Source: Herminiimonas arsenitoxidans
GTDB lineage: Bacteria; Pseudomonadota; Gammaproteobacteria; Burkholderiales; Burkholderiaceae_D
Length of the DNA: 64,000 nt
NCBI RefSeq assembly: GCF_900130075.1
Contig: NZ_LT671418.1
Span: forward strand, 1,984,001-2,048,000
Direction of reading: 5' to 3'
Part shown: one piece after another, positions 25,427-36,395 of the stretch
Numbering within the stretch: the stretch's first letter is position 1
Layout of the letters: every line of letters begins with the position of its first letter
Made by a program: the position numbers and the translations under genes
Notes under the pieces: model-generated
What the model saw: only the letters and a program-made list of their open reading frames with translations
Told to the model about the DNA's origin: nothing
Databases searched by the model: none

Positions 25427-25954
25427 TTTTCAGGACTACGACCATGTTGGACGCGTCACTTGCTATTGTTCTGAGCCACTCTTTCGAGTAATCGAAATGC
25501 GCCTAAGGTCTCCATTTACCCTATTTGCAAATCAACGAATGTCATTCGAAGTGCCTGTTTTATTGCGGCTATCATCTAACGACATTTCTTTACTCAGATA
25601 CACAGCATTTATATTTTATGTATCTACTTGCTTTGCAGAATCGAATCCTGCTTTACATCAGTGTGCCATTCTTAAGAAACAAAGTGGGAAAAAATTTCAC
25701 TACGTATTTATACGTAGTCACGTCATTTAAATATTTTTCAATCGCAAAACAAAAATCGAATATCAATCCTTGATTCTCTTTAAATGATCACATTAGATAA
25801 TCTGATTTTGCGAGAGCTGCTGAACACTTTCCTTGATGAAGGTTAAGAATTAACATTATTTACATCAATGACATCAAGATCAACGCACGCTAATCGAGCA
25901 TAGATCATCAATTTATATTTGGCTGCGCACCATAATCACGCATCCCTGACACAT
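25427..25954. other. AT-rich intergenic region between tctC and panE
   Basis: About 530 bp without a convincing gene; a 77-codon frame at 25497-25730 has no recognisable protein features. The sequence is notably AT-rich compared with the flanking genes. CTACGTA and TACGTAG (25700-25717) form a 7-bp inverted repeat around TTTA. Otherwise nothing is seen. Confidence 0.55.
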
Positions 25955-25992
25955 TAAAAAAGCCCATGAAGACTTTTAAATCTTCATGGGCT
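25955..25992 (-). terminator. Intrinsic terminator after panE
   Basis: AGCCCATGAAGA (25961-25972) pairs with TCTTCATGGGCT (25981-25992); on the minus strand the stem is followed by TTTTTAATG. It ends the sucC-sucD-FAH-panE transcript. Confidence 0.88.
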
Positions 25993-26022
25993 CATCATGC
26001 TTCAGACGCTAATACCGCTGAA

Positions 26023-27033
26023 TTAAGCGACTTTTTGCAGTTTGACCTGCCCAGTCTCTTCATTCATGGTCTTCGCCAGCAACTTGACCAATGCGAACAC
26101 TGTATCAATGTGCGGTGTCGGTGTTTCAGTCAAACGACCGAGTTCTGCAACTGAACCGACCAATGCATCGATCTCAGGATCGCGGCCGGCTTCGACGTCT
26201 TGCAACATCGATGTTTTGTGCTTGCCTACTTTTTCAGCACCAGCGATACGCTTCTCGAGTGTGACGCGGAATTCGATGCCGAGTTTGTGTGCAATAGTTT
26301 GCGCTTCAGTCATCATCGCAGCAGCAAGTTCACGTGACAGTGGGAACTGGCAGATGTCTTGCAGAGTCGAGTGCGACAACGCGCTGATTGGATTGAAGGT
26401 CAGATTGCCCCACAACTTGAGCCAGATTTCCGAACGGATGTTATCCAGCACTGGCGATTTGAAGCCAGCATTGGTGAAGCATTCCGAAACGCGCGTTGCA
26501 CGTTCGCTGATCGAACCATCGAGTTCGCCGATAGGGAAACGATCACCTTCAATGTGCTTGATCACGCCTGGAGCGATCAGTTCCGATGCTGGGTACACAA
26601 CGCAACCGAGTACACGGTCAGCAGGAATCTTGGAAGTGATCTTGCCTGTTGGGTCTACGCTTTCTACGCGTGTACCTGCCAGCTTGCCGCCATGCTTGTG
26701 GAAGTACCAGAAAGGAATACCGTTTTGCATCGTGACGATGACGGTGTCCGGTCCGATCAGTTTTGGCAAATCATCAGCGATCGCTTCAAGTTGATGCGCT
26801 TTCATTGCCAGAACGATGATGTCTTGATGACCAGCTTCGTCGTAGTTGTTGGTTGCTTTGACGTTAGATGCGATGTGTTCTGAACCGTCGTGCATGATCA
26901 GCTTGGCGCCGTTCTTGCGGATGGTTTCCAGATTCGCGCCACGGACGATGAAAGTGACATCTTCACCGGCCAATGCCAACTTAACGCCAACATAACCGCC
27001 GATTGCTCCTGCTCCAATAATTGCAATTTTCAT
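26023..27033 (-). CDS. PanE/ApbA-family 2-dehydropantoate reductase-like protein; candidate oxalyl-CoA reductase
   Basis: A 336-residue NAD(P)H-dependent reductase with the Rossmann motif IIGAGAIGGYVG (residues 4-15) and the ketopantoate-reductase catalytic segment SEIWLKLWGNLTFNPISAL (Lys and Asn in the active site). It ends a minus-strand run sucC-sucD-FAH-panE and starts 19 bp after the FAH stop. In Methylorubrum extorquens a PanE paralogue (PanE2) reduces oxalyl-CoA to glyoxylate. The setting beside oxc, frc, an importer and a full glyoxylate-to-glycerate route makes that role likely here. A housekeeping role in pantothenate synthesis cannot be excluded, since panD is also present 20 kb away, but no panB or panC is adjacent. 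Confidence 0.85.
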   Translation of the reverse strand: MKIAIIGAGAIGGYVGVKLALAGEDVTFIVRGANLETIRKNGAKLIMHDGSEHIASNVKATNNYDEAGHQDIIVLAMKAHQLEAIADDLPKLIGPDTVIVTMQNGIPFWYFHKHGGKLAGTRVESVDPTGKITSKIPADRVLGCVVYPASELIAPGVIKHIEGDRFPIGELDGSISERATRVSECFTNAGFKSPVLDNIRSEIWLKLWGNLTFNPISALSHSTLQDICQFPLSRELAAAMMTEAQTIAHKLGIEFRVTLEKRIAGAEKVGKHKTSMLQDVEAGRDPEIDALVGSVAELGRLTETPTPHIDTVFALVKLLAKTMNEETGQVKLQKVA

Positions 27034-27052
27034 ACTCTAGACCTCGCCACTA

Positions 27053-27820
27053 TTATTTAAAATCATTTGTGAGCTTGCCGATGCCAGCAATCTCAACTTC
27101 CACGACGCTACCTGGCTTCATCGAGCCGACACCTACCGAGGTGCCGCACAAGATGATGTCGCCTGGGAACAGCGTCATATCGGCGGAAATCATGCTTACC
27201 AATTGCTGCGTGGAGAAACGCATATCGCTAATTGGATAGTTTTGACGAACATCGCCGTTCAGAACAGTTTTAACAACCAGTGTGGTTGGATCCAGATCGG
27301 TTGCAATTGTTGGGCCAAATGGGCAGAAGGTATCCAGACCTTTTGCGCGCACCCATTGTGCAAACGATTCATCGCGATTCAAGATGGTCGCAACGGTAAC
27401 GTCGTTTGCTACGGTGTAACCAAAGACATAGTCCATCGCGTCCGCTTCCGACACTGCCTTGGCAGTTTTGCCGATAACGATACCGAGTTCACCTTCAAAG
27501 ACGACTTTGTCATCTGTAGGCGGCTTCTGGATGGTTTCACCTGGGTTCAGATAGGAATTTGGTGCCTTGATCAGGTACAGCGGCTCTTTCGGGTCTGCCA
27601 GATTCAGTTTCTTCGCCAATTCATGGAAGTTGTTCCACATCGCGATGATTTTGGTTGGCTGTGCCGGCATCAACACTTTGACGTCGTTGATATTCAACAC
27701 TGTGTCAGTCTTGACTGGATTAGCAAACATATCGCCGGTATGGACTTGAATGTTATCGCCTTCAAGCGTGCCGAATTGTGTGTTACCTGCGTGACTAAAG
27801 CGTACCCAACGTTGTGACAT
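27053..27820 (-). CDS. Fumarylacetoacetate hydrolase-family protein
   Basis: A 255-residue FAH-fold enzyme. The metal-binding acidic residues are in KVVFEGELGIVIGKTAK and the family block FGYTVANDVTVATI follows; the C-terminus has FPGDIILCGTSVGVGSMKPG. FAH proteins hydrolyse or decarboxylate C-C bonds in 2,4-diketo acids, acylpyruvates or oxaloacetate. The gene lies between sucD and panE and is nearly contiguous with panE, so it probably acts on a metabolite linked to oxalyl-CoA, glyoxylate or oxaloacetate. The exact substrate is unknown. Confidence 0.85.
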   Translation of the reverse strand: MSQRWVRFSHAGNTQFGTLEGDNIQVHTGDMFANPVKTDTVLNINDVKVLMPAQPTKIIAMWNNFHELAKKLNLADPKEPLYLIKAPNSYLNPGETIQKPPTDDKVVFEGELGIVIGKTAKAVSEADAMDYVFGYTVANDVTVATILNRDESFAQWVRAKGLDTFCPFGPTIATDLDPTTLVVKTVLNGDVRQNYPISDMRFSTQQLVSMISADMTLFPGDIILCGTSVGVGSMKPGSVVEVEIAGIGKLTNDFK

Positions 27821-27939
27821 TTTTTACTCTCTCAAGATTTAAAAACTTGTACTGTTACTTCCAGGCAGACCTGCGCGAACTTGCGCTCTAGCGCGGTCAC
27901 ATCCCGGCGTGCGCAATAGGCGCACATGCATGTAGTAAC

Positions 27940-28002
27940 TATCTCTACAGAAAACACCGTGTATTTCCTGTAGAGATAACACTCCCCATGCATGGGGAGT
28001 GT
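27940..28002 (-). repeat. Two perfect hairpins between sucD and FAH gene
   Basis: TATCTCTACAG and CTGTAGAGATA form an 11-bp stem (27940-27978). Directly beside it, ACACTCCCCATG and its reverse complement form a 24-bp gap-free palindrome (27979-28002). Neither has a U tract on the minus strand. They probably mark an mRNA processing or stability boundary; the rest of 27821-27939 shows nothing. Confidence 0.65.
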
Positions 28003-28014
28003 CGGAACTTCTTA

Positions 28015-28890
28015 TTACAGAACCGATTTCAGCAAACGGCCCATTTCAGCTGGATTGCGTGTGACTTTGATACCGCACGCTTCCATCACAGCCAATTTCT
28101 CTTGCGCTGTACCTTTGCCGCCAGAGATGATCGCACCGGCGTGGCCCATGCGTTTGCCTTCTGGTGCAGTAACGCCAGCGATGAAACCGATAACTGGTTT
28201 CTTCATGTTGTCTTTGATCCAGCGTGCGCAGGTTTCTTCTGCATCGCCACCGATTTCACCAACCATGATGACTGCATCAGTATCAGGATCGTCATTGAAC
28301 ATGCGCAGCACGTCAATGTGCTTCAAGCCGCTGACTGGATCGCCACCGATACCAACCACGGTCGATTGACCGAGGCCGAATTCAGCCAATTGACCAGCTG
28401 CTTCATAGGTCAACGTACCCGAACGCGAAACGACGCCGATGCGACCTTTCTTGTGGATGTGACCTGGCATGATGCCGATCTTGATTTCGTCTGGCGTAAT
28501 CAAGCCTGGGCAGTTCGGTCCGAGCAGCAAGGTTTTTTTGCCTTCCATGCGTGCTTTGGTACGAATCATGTCGCGCACTGGAATGCCTTCAGTGATGCAA
28601 ATCACCAGATCGATGCCAGCATCAACTGCCTCGTCGATTGCTGCTGCAGCGAACGGAGGCGGAACGTAAATAACCGAAACGGTTGCGCCTGTTTCTGCTT
28701 TCGCTTCAGCGACGGATGCGTAAATAGGTACGCCTTCAAACGATTCGCCAGGTTTCTTTGGGTTCACGCCAGCAACGAAACAGTTTTTACCGTTTGCGTA
28801 TTCGATACACATTCTGGTGTGGAACTGACCTGTTTTACCGGTGATGCCTTGGGTGATAACTTTAGTATCTTTATTGATCAGGATTGACAT
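28015..28890 (-). CDS. sucD: Succinyl-CoA synthetase alpha subunit
   Basis: A 291-residue subunit that binds CoA and carries the phosphohistidine. The CoA-binding N-terminus includes [26 protein letters not shown] in part, and the phosphorylated His lies in GHAGAII near residue 248. It catalyses succinate + CoA + ATP to succinyl-CoA with SucC. The gene starts 2 bp after the sucC stop. Sequence is the normal proteobacterial type. Next to Frc, succinyl-CoA could also serve as a CoA donor for oxalate activation; this is inference. Confidence 0.95.
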   Translation of the reverse strand: MSILINKDTKVITQGITGKTGQFHTRMCIEYANGKNCFVAGVNPKKPGESFEGVPIYASVAEAKAETGATVSVIYVPPPFAAAAIDEAVDAGIDLVICITEGIPVRDMIRTKARMEGKKTLLLGPNCPGLITPDEIKIGIMPGHIHKKGRIGVVSRSGTLTYEAAGQLAEFGLGQSTVVGIGGDPVSGLKHIDVLRMFNDDPDTDAVIMVGEIGGDAEETCARWIKDNMKKPVIGFIAGVTAPEGKRMGHAGAIISGGKGTAQEKLAVMEACGIKVTRNPAEMGRLLKSVL

Positions 28891-28892
28891 GC

Positions 28893-30059
28893 TTATTTCC
28901 CCTGTGCTGCGTTGACGACTTTTTCAGCCGCTTCAGCCATGTTGTTTGCAGTGATGATAGGAAGACCTGACTCAGCCAGAATCTTCTTGCCCAGTTCTTC
29001 ATTGGTGCCCGCCATGCGAACAACCAGTGGAACTGTCAAATCAACCTGCTTCGCTGCTGCGATCACGCCTTGTGCGATCACGTCGCACTTCATGATGCCG
29101 CCGAAGATGTTAACCAGAATCGCTTTGATGTCTGGGTTCTTCAACATGATCTTGAATGCTTCAGTCACTTTCTCAGTCGTAGCACCACCACCTACGTCGA
29201 GGAAGTTGGCTGGCGAACCGCCGTACAATTTGATGACGTCCATCGTTGCCATTGCCAAACCTGCGCCGTTAACCAAGCAACCAATGTTGCCGTCGAGCGA
29301 GATGTAGGTCAGGTCGAATTTCGATGCTTCGATTTCAGCTGGATCTTCTTCGTCCAGATCGCGCATTTCAACGATTTCTGGATGACGATACATTGCGTTC
29401 GAATCGAAATTGAATTTCGCATCGAGTGCAACGATACGGTCGTCGCCAGTGACGATCAATGGATTGATCTCAGCCAGCGATGCATCGGTTTCGTCGAATG
29501 CTTTGTACAAGCCTTGCATGAATGCGCGCGCTTGTGGAACCGAGCCTTCAGGTACGCCGATTTTGCGGGCGATGTCATCAGCCTCGCTATCGAGCAAACC
29601 CTTGACTGGGTCGATGAATACCTTGTGGATTTTTTCAGGAGTGTGTTCAGCAACGTGCTCGATGTCCATGCCGCCTTCGCTGGATGCCATCAAGGCAACG
29701 CGTTGGCTACCACGATCAACCACCATACCGACGTACAGTTCTTTCTTGATGTCCGCGCCTTCTTCGATCAGCAGACGTTTTACCAAACGGCCTTCAGGAC
29801 CGGTTTGGTGTGTTACCAGTGTCATGCCGAGAATGTCGTTCGCGTATTTGCGTACTTCATCAAGCGATTTTGCAACTTTAACGCCGCCGCCTTTGCCGCG
29901 ACCACCAGCGTGAATCTGTGCTTTCACAACCCAGACTTTGCCACCGAGTTTTTCGGCAGCTTGTACAGCTTCATCTACGGAAAAACAGGGGAAACCTTTT
30001 GGTGTCGTAACACCGTACTTACGCAGTACTTCTTTTCCTTGATACTCGTGGATATTCAT
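28893..30059 (-). CDS. sucC: Succinyl-CoA synthetase beta subunit
   Basis: A 388-residue ATP-grasp subunit starting [35 protein letters not shown] is the nucleotide-binding loop, [20 protein letters not shown] and [15 protein letters not shown] are conserved at the active site and subunit interface. Length and sequence are canonical for SucC (388 residues in E. coli), so I do not assign it to malate- or oxalate-CoA ligase. It leads the sucC-sucD-FAH-panE run, with a possible regulator palindrome about 180 bp upstream. Confidence 0.95.
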   Translation of the reverse strand: MNIHEYQGKEVLRKYGVTTPKGFPCFSVDEAVQAAEKLGGKVWVVKAQIHAGGRGKGGGVKVAKSLDEVRKYANDILGMTLVTHQTGPEGRLVKRLLIEEGADIKKELYVGMVVDRGSQRVALMASSEGGMDIEHVAEHTPEKIHKVFIDPVKGLLDSEADDIARKIGVPEGSVPQARAFMQGLYKAFDETDASLAEINPLIVTGDDRIVALDAKFNFDSNAMYRHPEIVEMRDLDEEDPAEIEASKFDLTYISLDGNIGCLVNGAGLAMATMDVIKLYGGSPANFLDVGGGATTEKVTEAFKIMLKNPDIKAILVNIFGGIMKCDVIAQGVIAAAKQVDLTVPLVVRMAGTNEELGKKILAESGLPIITANNMAEAAEKVVNAAQGK

Positions 30060-30469
30060 GATTGTCCTTATTGAAAATCAATTTTTGGCAGCGAACCGCT
30101 ACGATAATTTTACTTTGCTTAAATCCACGCAAAAACCGTTGATACTCCCAGCAAAAAAGCTGCTCATTTCAACTGTTGCAAAACCGAATAAAACGGTGAC
30201 GTGGATTGTCCGAGAAGCGTATCTCGATATCCTTGACCACGGTTAAGATTCGATGCTTGTCGCAGCTTAATCGACTGTACTTATGCAAAAAACGATTAAG
30301 AAATAGCGAACAAGCGAACAACATTTCGCATCAGATACAACTAGAGGGAGTGAGCTGCAAATTTGACGCGGCGCAACATCGAACCGATAGGTTGATGTAC
30401 ACAGTCAAATCGCCTAGCATCCACTGCGATTGCGGTCAGGTCATGACACAATCTACAAGAATGCCGTGC
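30060..30469. promoter_or_regulatory. sucC upstream region with degenerate TTGACC-N2-GGTTAA palindrome
   Basis: About 410 bp without a credible gene. CTTGACCACGGTTAAG at 30232-30247 is a near-perfect palindrome that keeps the TTGACC half and the two-base core spacing of the oxc/fds sites, with one base off in the other half. A weak -10 (GACAAT, minus strand, 30206-30211) is near the expected place. The sucC promoter must lie here; no other element is evident. Confidence 0.45.
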
Positions 30470-30802
30470 TCAAACGCCTACTTCACCCCGCTGAAATTCA
30501 GCCCAATTCACCGAGCGTGTTACGCGGGTTCCGGAGGCAGTCATGGTTTCATAGCAGCGTGCTTTGGCGGCTTGTATAGCTTCAATCAGGAAATCGGCTT
30601 CATACACTTTCAAAAGATGCGCTTGGCATGTATTCAAATAATGTTGAAGACGGTTACGGCCACCTGTTATGACGGTAAGATCATCGTCGGTGTTCGCATC
30701 CCAGTACCAGCTCAAGCCAAGTTCATAAAACGCCGCGTTATAGGCGTTACGATGCAAATCTGCGGCATCATCAGCATATTGATTCAACGCGACCTTGAGC
30801 AT
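30470..30802 (-). CDS. Small conserved protein of unknown function, paralogue B
   Basis: A 110-residue paralogue of the protein at 3893-4228. Start: the ATG at 30802 has AGGAGA upstream; a longer frame from 30862 would run through the conserved upstream block and lacks a ribosome site. Shared blocks are AYNAAFYELGLSW, HLLKVYEADFLIEAI, KARCYETMT and the C-terminus VNWAEFQRGEVGV. No signal peptide, membrane helix or known domain. It is divergent from a LysR gene, which is the natural candidate to control it and, through the shared block, its paralogue. Function unknown. Confidence 0.75.
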   Translation of the reverse strand: MLKVALNQYADDAADLHRNAYNAAFYELGLSWYWDANTDDDLTVITGGRNRLQHYLNTCQAHLLKVYEADFLIEAIQAAKARCYETMTASGTRVTRSVNWAEFQRGEVGV

Positions 30803-30875
30803 AGTAATTCTCCTGTATGTACTTTTGGTACTTATTTGGTGTTTTTTCAAACTTAAATGCATCTTAGGGCTAAAA

Positions 30876-30914
30876 AATGATTAGGAATAGTTAAAGTATT
30901 TGATCATAATGATT
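30876..30914 (-). promoter_or_regulatory. 39-bp conserved upstream block, copy B
   Basis: Differs from bases 4316-4354 at 3 of 39 positions. It sits between the divergent small gene (73 bp from its start) and the LysR gene (32 bp from its start). It contains TTA-N7-TTA and the AATGATTA inverted repeat; LysR sites often have this kind of interrupted dyad. Confidence 0.62.
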
Positions 30915-30946
30915 CCTTTTAGCTTATACATCGAGTACTACACCCT

Positions 30947-31927
30947 ATGAAGAACGCAACACTCCGGCAACTGAAGGTTTTTGAGACTGTTGCCCGCCAT
31001 TTGAGCTTCTCTCGTGCTGCGGAAGAACTGCATTTGACACAGCCGGCGGTTTCCACCCAGGTCAAGAAGCTGGAGGAGCACGCAGGGCTTGCTCTGTTCG
31101 AGCAGCTAGGTAAGAAAATCTATCTGACGCCGGGCGGCGCAGAACTGTTGCACTACAGTCGCAGCATCATCCAGCAGTTCCAGGAAGCGGAAGATGCGAT
31201 GACGCAATTCAAGGGCATCACCGGCGGTAAATTGAACGTGGCCGTGATCAGCGCAGGCGATTACTTCTTCCCCCGCCTGTTGGTTGAATTTGCGCGCAGT
31301 CATCAGGGTGTGACACTGAATCTGTCTGTACACAATCGCGAAGGTCTGTTGAATCAGATGACCAGCAATCTGACCGACATTGCAATTATGGTGCGCCCAC
31401 CCACCGATATGGATACGATCAACGAGGCTTTTGCTCCTCACCCTTATGTGATCGTGGCAGCGCCTGACCATCCTCTGGTATCGCAAAAAAATATCCCGAT
31501 GAGTACGCTCATGCATGAACCCTTTGTCGTCCGGGAAAAAGGTTCGGATACCTGGCATTCGATGGAGGACGGATTCGGTGATCGCATCAACGACCTCAAT
31601 ATCGCGATGGAAATCCGCAGTACCGAGACCATCAAACAGGCGGTGATTGCCGGCATGGGTATCAGCTTCCTATCAGCGCACACCATCAGTCTGGAATTGC
31701 AGGCCGGTAGTCTGGCCGTATTGGATGTCGAAGGTTTCCCAGTCATGTTGAACTGGTATATCGTGCATCGGAAAAACAAACGCCTGCCGCCTGTCGCGCA
31801 AGCGTTTAAAAACTTCCTGCTGACCGAAGGACCAGAATTGATCGAGCGCCTCATCCGTTACAGCCCAAGACCTGGACAGCAATTAAGTAATTTCCCCGTC
31901 AAGTCACTGCCGAAAAACAAAAAGTGA
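30947..31927 (+). CDS. LysR-family regulator (CbbR-like)
   Basis: A 326-residue LysR regulator. The N-terminal HTH reads RQLKVFETVARHLSFSRAAEELHLTQPAVS. The effector domain (about 90-300) is of the CbbR/CysB type (ITGGKLNVAVISAGDYFFPRLLVEF). CbbR controls CO2 fixation in autotrophs, but no Calvin-cycle gene is in the window. The nearest target is the divergent small gene at 30470-30802, and the shared 39-bp block suggests the paralogue at 3893 is a second target. The inducer is unknown. A strong terminator follows. Confidence 0.9.
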   Translation: MKNATLRQLKVFETVARHLSFSRAAEELHLTQPAVSTQVKKLEEHAGLALFEQLGKKIYLTPGGAELLHYSRSIIQQFQEAEDAMTQFKGITGGKLNVAVISAGDYFFPRLLVEFARSHQGVTLNLSVHNREGLLNQMTSNLTDIAIMVRPPTDMDTINEAFAPHPYVIVAAPDHPLVSQKNIPMSTLMHEPFVVREKGSDTWHSMEDGFGDRINDLNIAMEIRSTETIKQAVIAGMGISFLSAHTISLELQAGSLAVLDVEGFPVMLNWYIVHRKNKRLPPVAQAFKNFLLTEGPELIERLIRYSPRPGQQLSNFPVKSLPKNKK

Positions 31928-31954
31928 TGTAACGAATATGGCGTACCACAATTG

Positions 31955-31994
31955 AAAAAGCCCGCTAGTCCAACAAGACTAGCGGGCTTTTTTA
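31955..31994. terminator. Bidirectional intrinsic terminator
   Basis: AAAAAGCCCGCTAGTC and GACTAGCGGGCTTTTT form a 16-bp stem around CAACAA. It serves the LysR gene on the plus strand and the quinone oxidoreductase on the minus strand. Confidence 0.93.
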
Positions 31995-32010
31995 TCGTAT
32001 TAACTTGAAC

Positions 32011-32988
32011 TTACACCTTCAAGATAATTTTACCGATGTGCGTGCTGCTTTCCATCAAGGCATGCGCTTGCGCTGCTTCTTCCAGCGGGAAAGTTTGATA
32101 GATCACAGGCTTGATCTTGCCAGTTTCAATCAAAGGCCAGACACGTTCACGCAACTGCTTCGCAATCGCCGCTTTGAAGGCAACTGGACGCGGACGCAAA
32201 GTCGAACCGGTAATCGTCAAACGACGCAACAGAATTTGACCCAGGCTTACTTCCGCCTTGTTGCCACCCAACAGGGCGATAAAGACCAAGCGTCCATCAT
32301 CGGCGAGACAACGGATTTCGCGTGGTACATAATCGCCACCGACCATATCGAGAATGACGTCCACGCCCTTGCCACCGGTCGCTGCCTTGACGATTTCAAC
32401 GAAATCTTCCGTCTTGTAATTGATACCGCGCTCAGCACCCATCACTTCACAAGCGCGGGCTTTGTCATCGCTACCAGCCGTTGCGAAAACACGGTGTCCG
32501 AGTGCCGTTGCGATTTGGATAGCCGTGACGCCAATACCGGATGTGCCGCCCTGCACCAACAATGTTTCATCGCCGCTCAAACCGACGCGATCAAAGACGT
32601 TGCTCCACACAGTGAAAAAGGTTTCTGGCAAAGATGCCGCTTCAACAGCATCCAGACCTTTTGGAATCGGCAAGCATTGCTCAATAGGTGCCGTGCAATA
32701 TTCGGCGTAACCACCGCCCTGTGCCAACGCACAAATCATGTCGCCGATTTTAAAATCACTACCGGAGAGATCACCACCGACGATTTCGCCAGCGACTTCC
32801 AGACCTGGCAAATCCGATGCACCTTTAGGAACTGGATAGTTACCAGTACGCTGCAACACGTCAGGACGGTTGATACCGGCTGCGTGCACCTTGATCAGTA
32901 CCTCGCCAGCCTTAGGTTCGGGCATCGGGCGCTCGCAGAGCTTCAATACATCTGGTGGGCCTGGCTGAGTAATCTCGATTGCGCGCAT
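32011..32988 (-). CDS. NAD(P)H:quinone oxidoreductase, zeta-crystallin type
   Basis: A 325-residue medium-chain dehydrogenase/reductase without zinc ligands. It starts MRAIEITQPGPPDVLKL; GHRVFATAG and GGTSGIGVTAIQIA mark the NADPH-binding Rossmann fold, and the HAAGINRPDVLQRTGNYP block is typical of quinone oxidoreductases of the PIG3/QOR type. The ATG at 32988 has AAAGGA upstream; the longer frame from 33054 does not. It stands alone between a terminator and thiG. Substrate quinone or enone unknown. Confidence 0.88.
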   Translation of the reverse strand: MRAIEITQPGPPDVLKLCERPMPEPKAGEVLIKVHAAGINRPDVLQRTGNYPVPKGASDLPGLEVAGEIVGGDLSGSDFKIGDMICALAQGGGYAEYCTAPIEQCLPIPKGLDAVEAASLPETFFTVWSNVFDRVGLSGDETLLVQGGTSGIGVTAIQIATALGHRVFATAGSDDKARACEVMGAERGINYKTEDFVEIVKAATGGKGVDVILDMVGGDYVPREIRCLADDGRLVFIALLGGNKAEVSLGQILLRRLTITGSTLRPRPVAFKAAIAKQLRERVWPLIETGKIKPVIYQTFPLEEAAQAHALMESSTHIGKIILKV

Positions 32989-33102
32989 GGTAAATCCTTT
33001 AATGTGATGACGTTGAAGGCAGCAAGGATATTCGATAATCCATTTATCTGCCAATCAACTCAGCATTCCGCACAATTCCCGCGCAACACGTTCTTGTTCT
33101 TC

Positions 33103-33900
33103 TTACACCACGCGACCAGCCATCGGCGACGATGGGGATGCGGCGAATTTGCGGGCGATACGACCAGCCAGGTAGGCATTGCGACCTGCATCAATACCGA
33201 GTTTCATTGCATGCGCCATACGCACCGGATCTTGCGCACCGGCAATCGCGGTATTCATCAAGACGCCATCGCAACCCAATTCCATGGCGATCGCAGCATC
33301 GGAAGCAGTGCCTACGCCGGCATCGACGATGACCGGGACTTTGCTTTGTTCGATGATGAGCGACAGATTCCATGGATTGAGGATACCCATGCCGGAACCG
33401 ATCAACGAAGCCAGCGGCATGATGGCGGCACAGCCAATGTCTTCCAGCATACGAGCTTGTATCGGATCATCGCTGCAGTAGACCATGACGTCAAAACCAT
33501 CTTTGACCAGCGTTTCGGCTGCTTTCAGAGTTTCCGGCATGTTCGGGAACAGGGTCTTTTCATCGCCGAGGACTTCGAGTTTGCACAGCTTATGGCCGCC
33601 GAGAATTTCACGGCCGAGTTGCAAGGTGTACACCGCATCAGCAGCGTTGTAGCAACCGGCCGAGTTCGGCAACAAGGTGTATTCAGATGGCGGCAAGACA
33701 TCGAGCAGGCTCGGTGCATTTGGGTCCTGGCCGATATTGACGCGACGGATCGCGACGGTGACGATTTGTGCACCGCTTGCTTCGCTGGCGGCGCGGGTTT
33801 GTTCGAGGTCTTTGTATTTACCGCTGCCTACCAACAGGCGAGAGCGATAGGTGGTGCCGGCGATCGTCAGTTGGTCGTCGGAGAAGATAGAGGTAGTCAT
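33103..33900 (-). CDS. thiG: Thiazole synthase ThiG
   Basis: A 265-residue TIM-barrel enzyme that joins deoxyxylulose 5-phosphate, dehydroglycine and ThiS-thiocarboxylate to make the thiazole part of thiamine. Conserved blocks: [31 protein letters not shown] [15 protein letters not shown], and [30 protein letters not shown] near the C-terminus. The ATG at 33900 has AGGAC upstream. It follows thiS by 86 bp. TPP made here is the cofactor of Oxc, the second TPP enzyme and Gcl. Confidence 0.95.
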   Translation of the reverse strand: MTTSIFSDDQLTIAGTTYRSRLLVGSGKYKDLEQTRAASEASGAQIVTVAIRRVNIGQDPNAPSLLDVLPPSEYTLLPNSAGCYNAADAVYTLQLGREILGGHKLCKLEVLGDEKTLFPNMPETLKAAETLVKDGFDVMVYCSDDPIQARMLEDIGCAAIMPLASLIGSGMGILNPWNLSLIIEQSKVPVIVDAGVGTASDAAIAMELGCDGVLMNTAIAGAQDPVRMAHAMKLGIDAGRNAYLAGRIARKFAASPSSPMAGRVV

Positions 33901-33986
33901 GGATAGTCCTGTTTCTTTGATATACAAAATAAATACGCAACAAACACACAAGGCAGCTTGTGGCTGCCCTGTGTTTGCTTCAATGT

Positions 33987-34201
33987 TCAGCCACCGCCAA
34001 TTGCGCGCACCACATCAACGCGATCAGCAGCTTGCAACTGTCGCTGCTGCCACTGACTACGTGGCACGATTTCGCGATTGATGGCAACGGCAACTGCTTT
34101 GCCGGATAGTGACAAATCAGCGATCAACTCTTCAACGTTCTTGCACGTTGCGAGTTGATGGCTAGCGCCATTGAGTTCTATCGTTATTTCAATATTGCTC
34201 A

Positions 34202-34202
<1 letters not shown>
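33987..34202 (-). CDS. thiS: Sulfur carrier protein ThiS
   Basis: A 71-residue ubiquitin-like protein that ends in Gly-Gly (VVRAIGGG), whose C-terminus becomes the thiocarboxylate used by ThiG. The start codon shares one base with the thiC stop (TAATG), so translation is probably coupled. No thiF adenylyltransferase is adjacent. Confidence 0.93.
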
Positions 34203-36328
<2,126 letters not shown>

Positions 36329-36367
36329 TTTTTACTTCTACAACAGGTGAATCAAACTACGAATCGT

Positions 36368-36395
36368 AGTCTATGCCATAAAACGACTATGTCAA
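36368..36395 (-). promoter_or_regulatory. thiC promoter
   Basis: A consensus -35 TTGACA (minus strand, 36390-36395) and a -10 TAGACT (36368-36373) with a 16-bp spacer would start transcription near 36361, about 30 bases before the riboswitch. TTGAC-CCCC-GTCAG (36396-36409) abuts the -35 and is discussed as a possible weak regulator site. Confidence 0.55.

Noticed and set aside
25497..25730. 77-codon frame downstream of the tctC promoter region
   Set aside because: No ribosome site of note, no recognisable domain, AT-driven composition.
28893..30059. sucC as an oxalate-CoA or malate-CoA ligase
   Set aside because: Length and conserved blocks are those of canonical SucC; the location alone does not justify another substrate.
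32005..33906. A 633-codon plus-strand frame opposite the quinone oxidoreductase and thiG
   Set aside because: It spans two real genes and their gap and has shadow-type composition.
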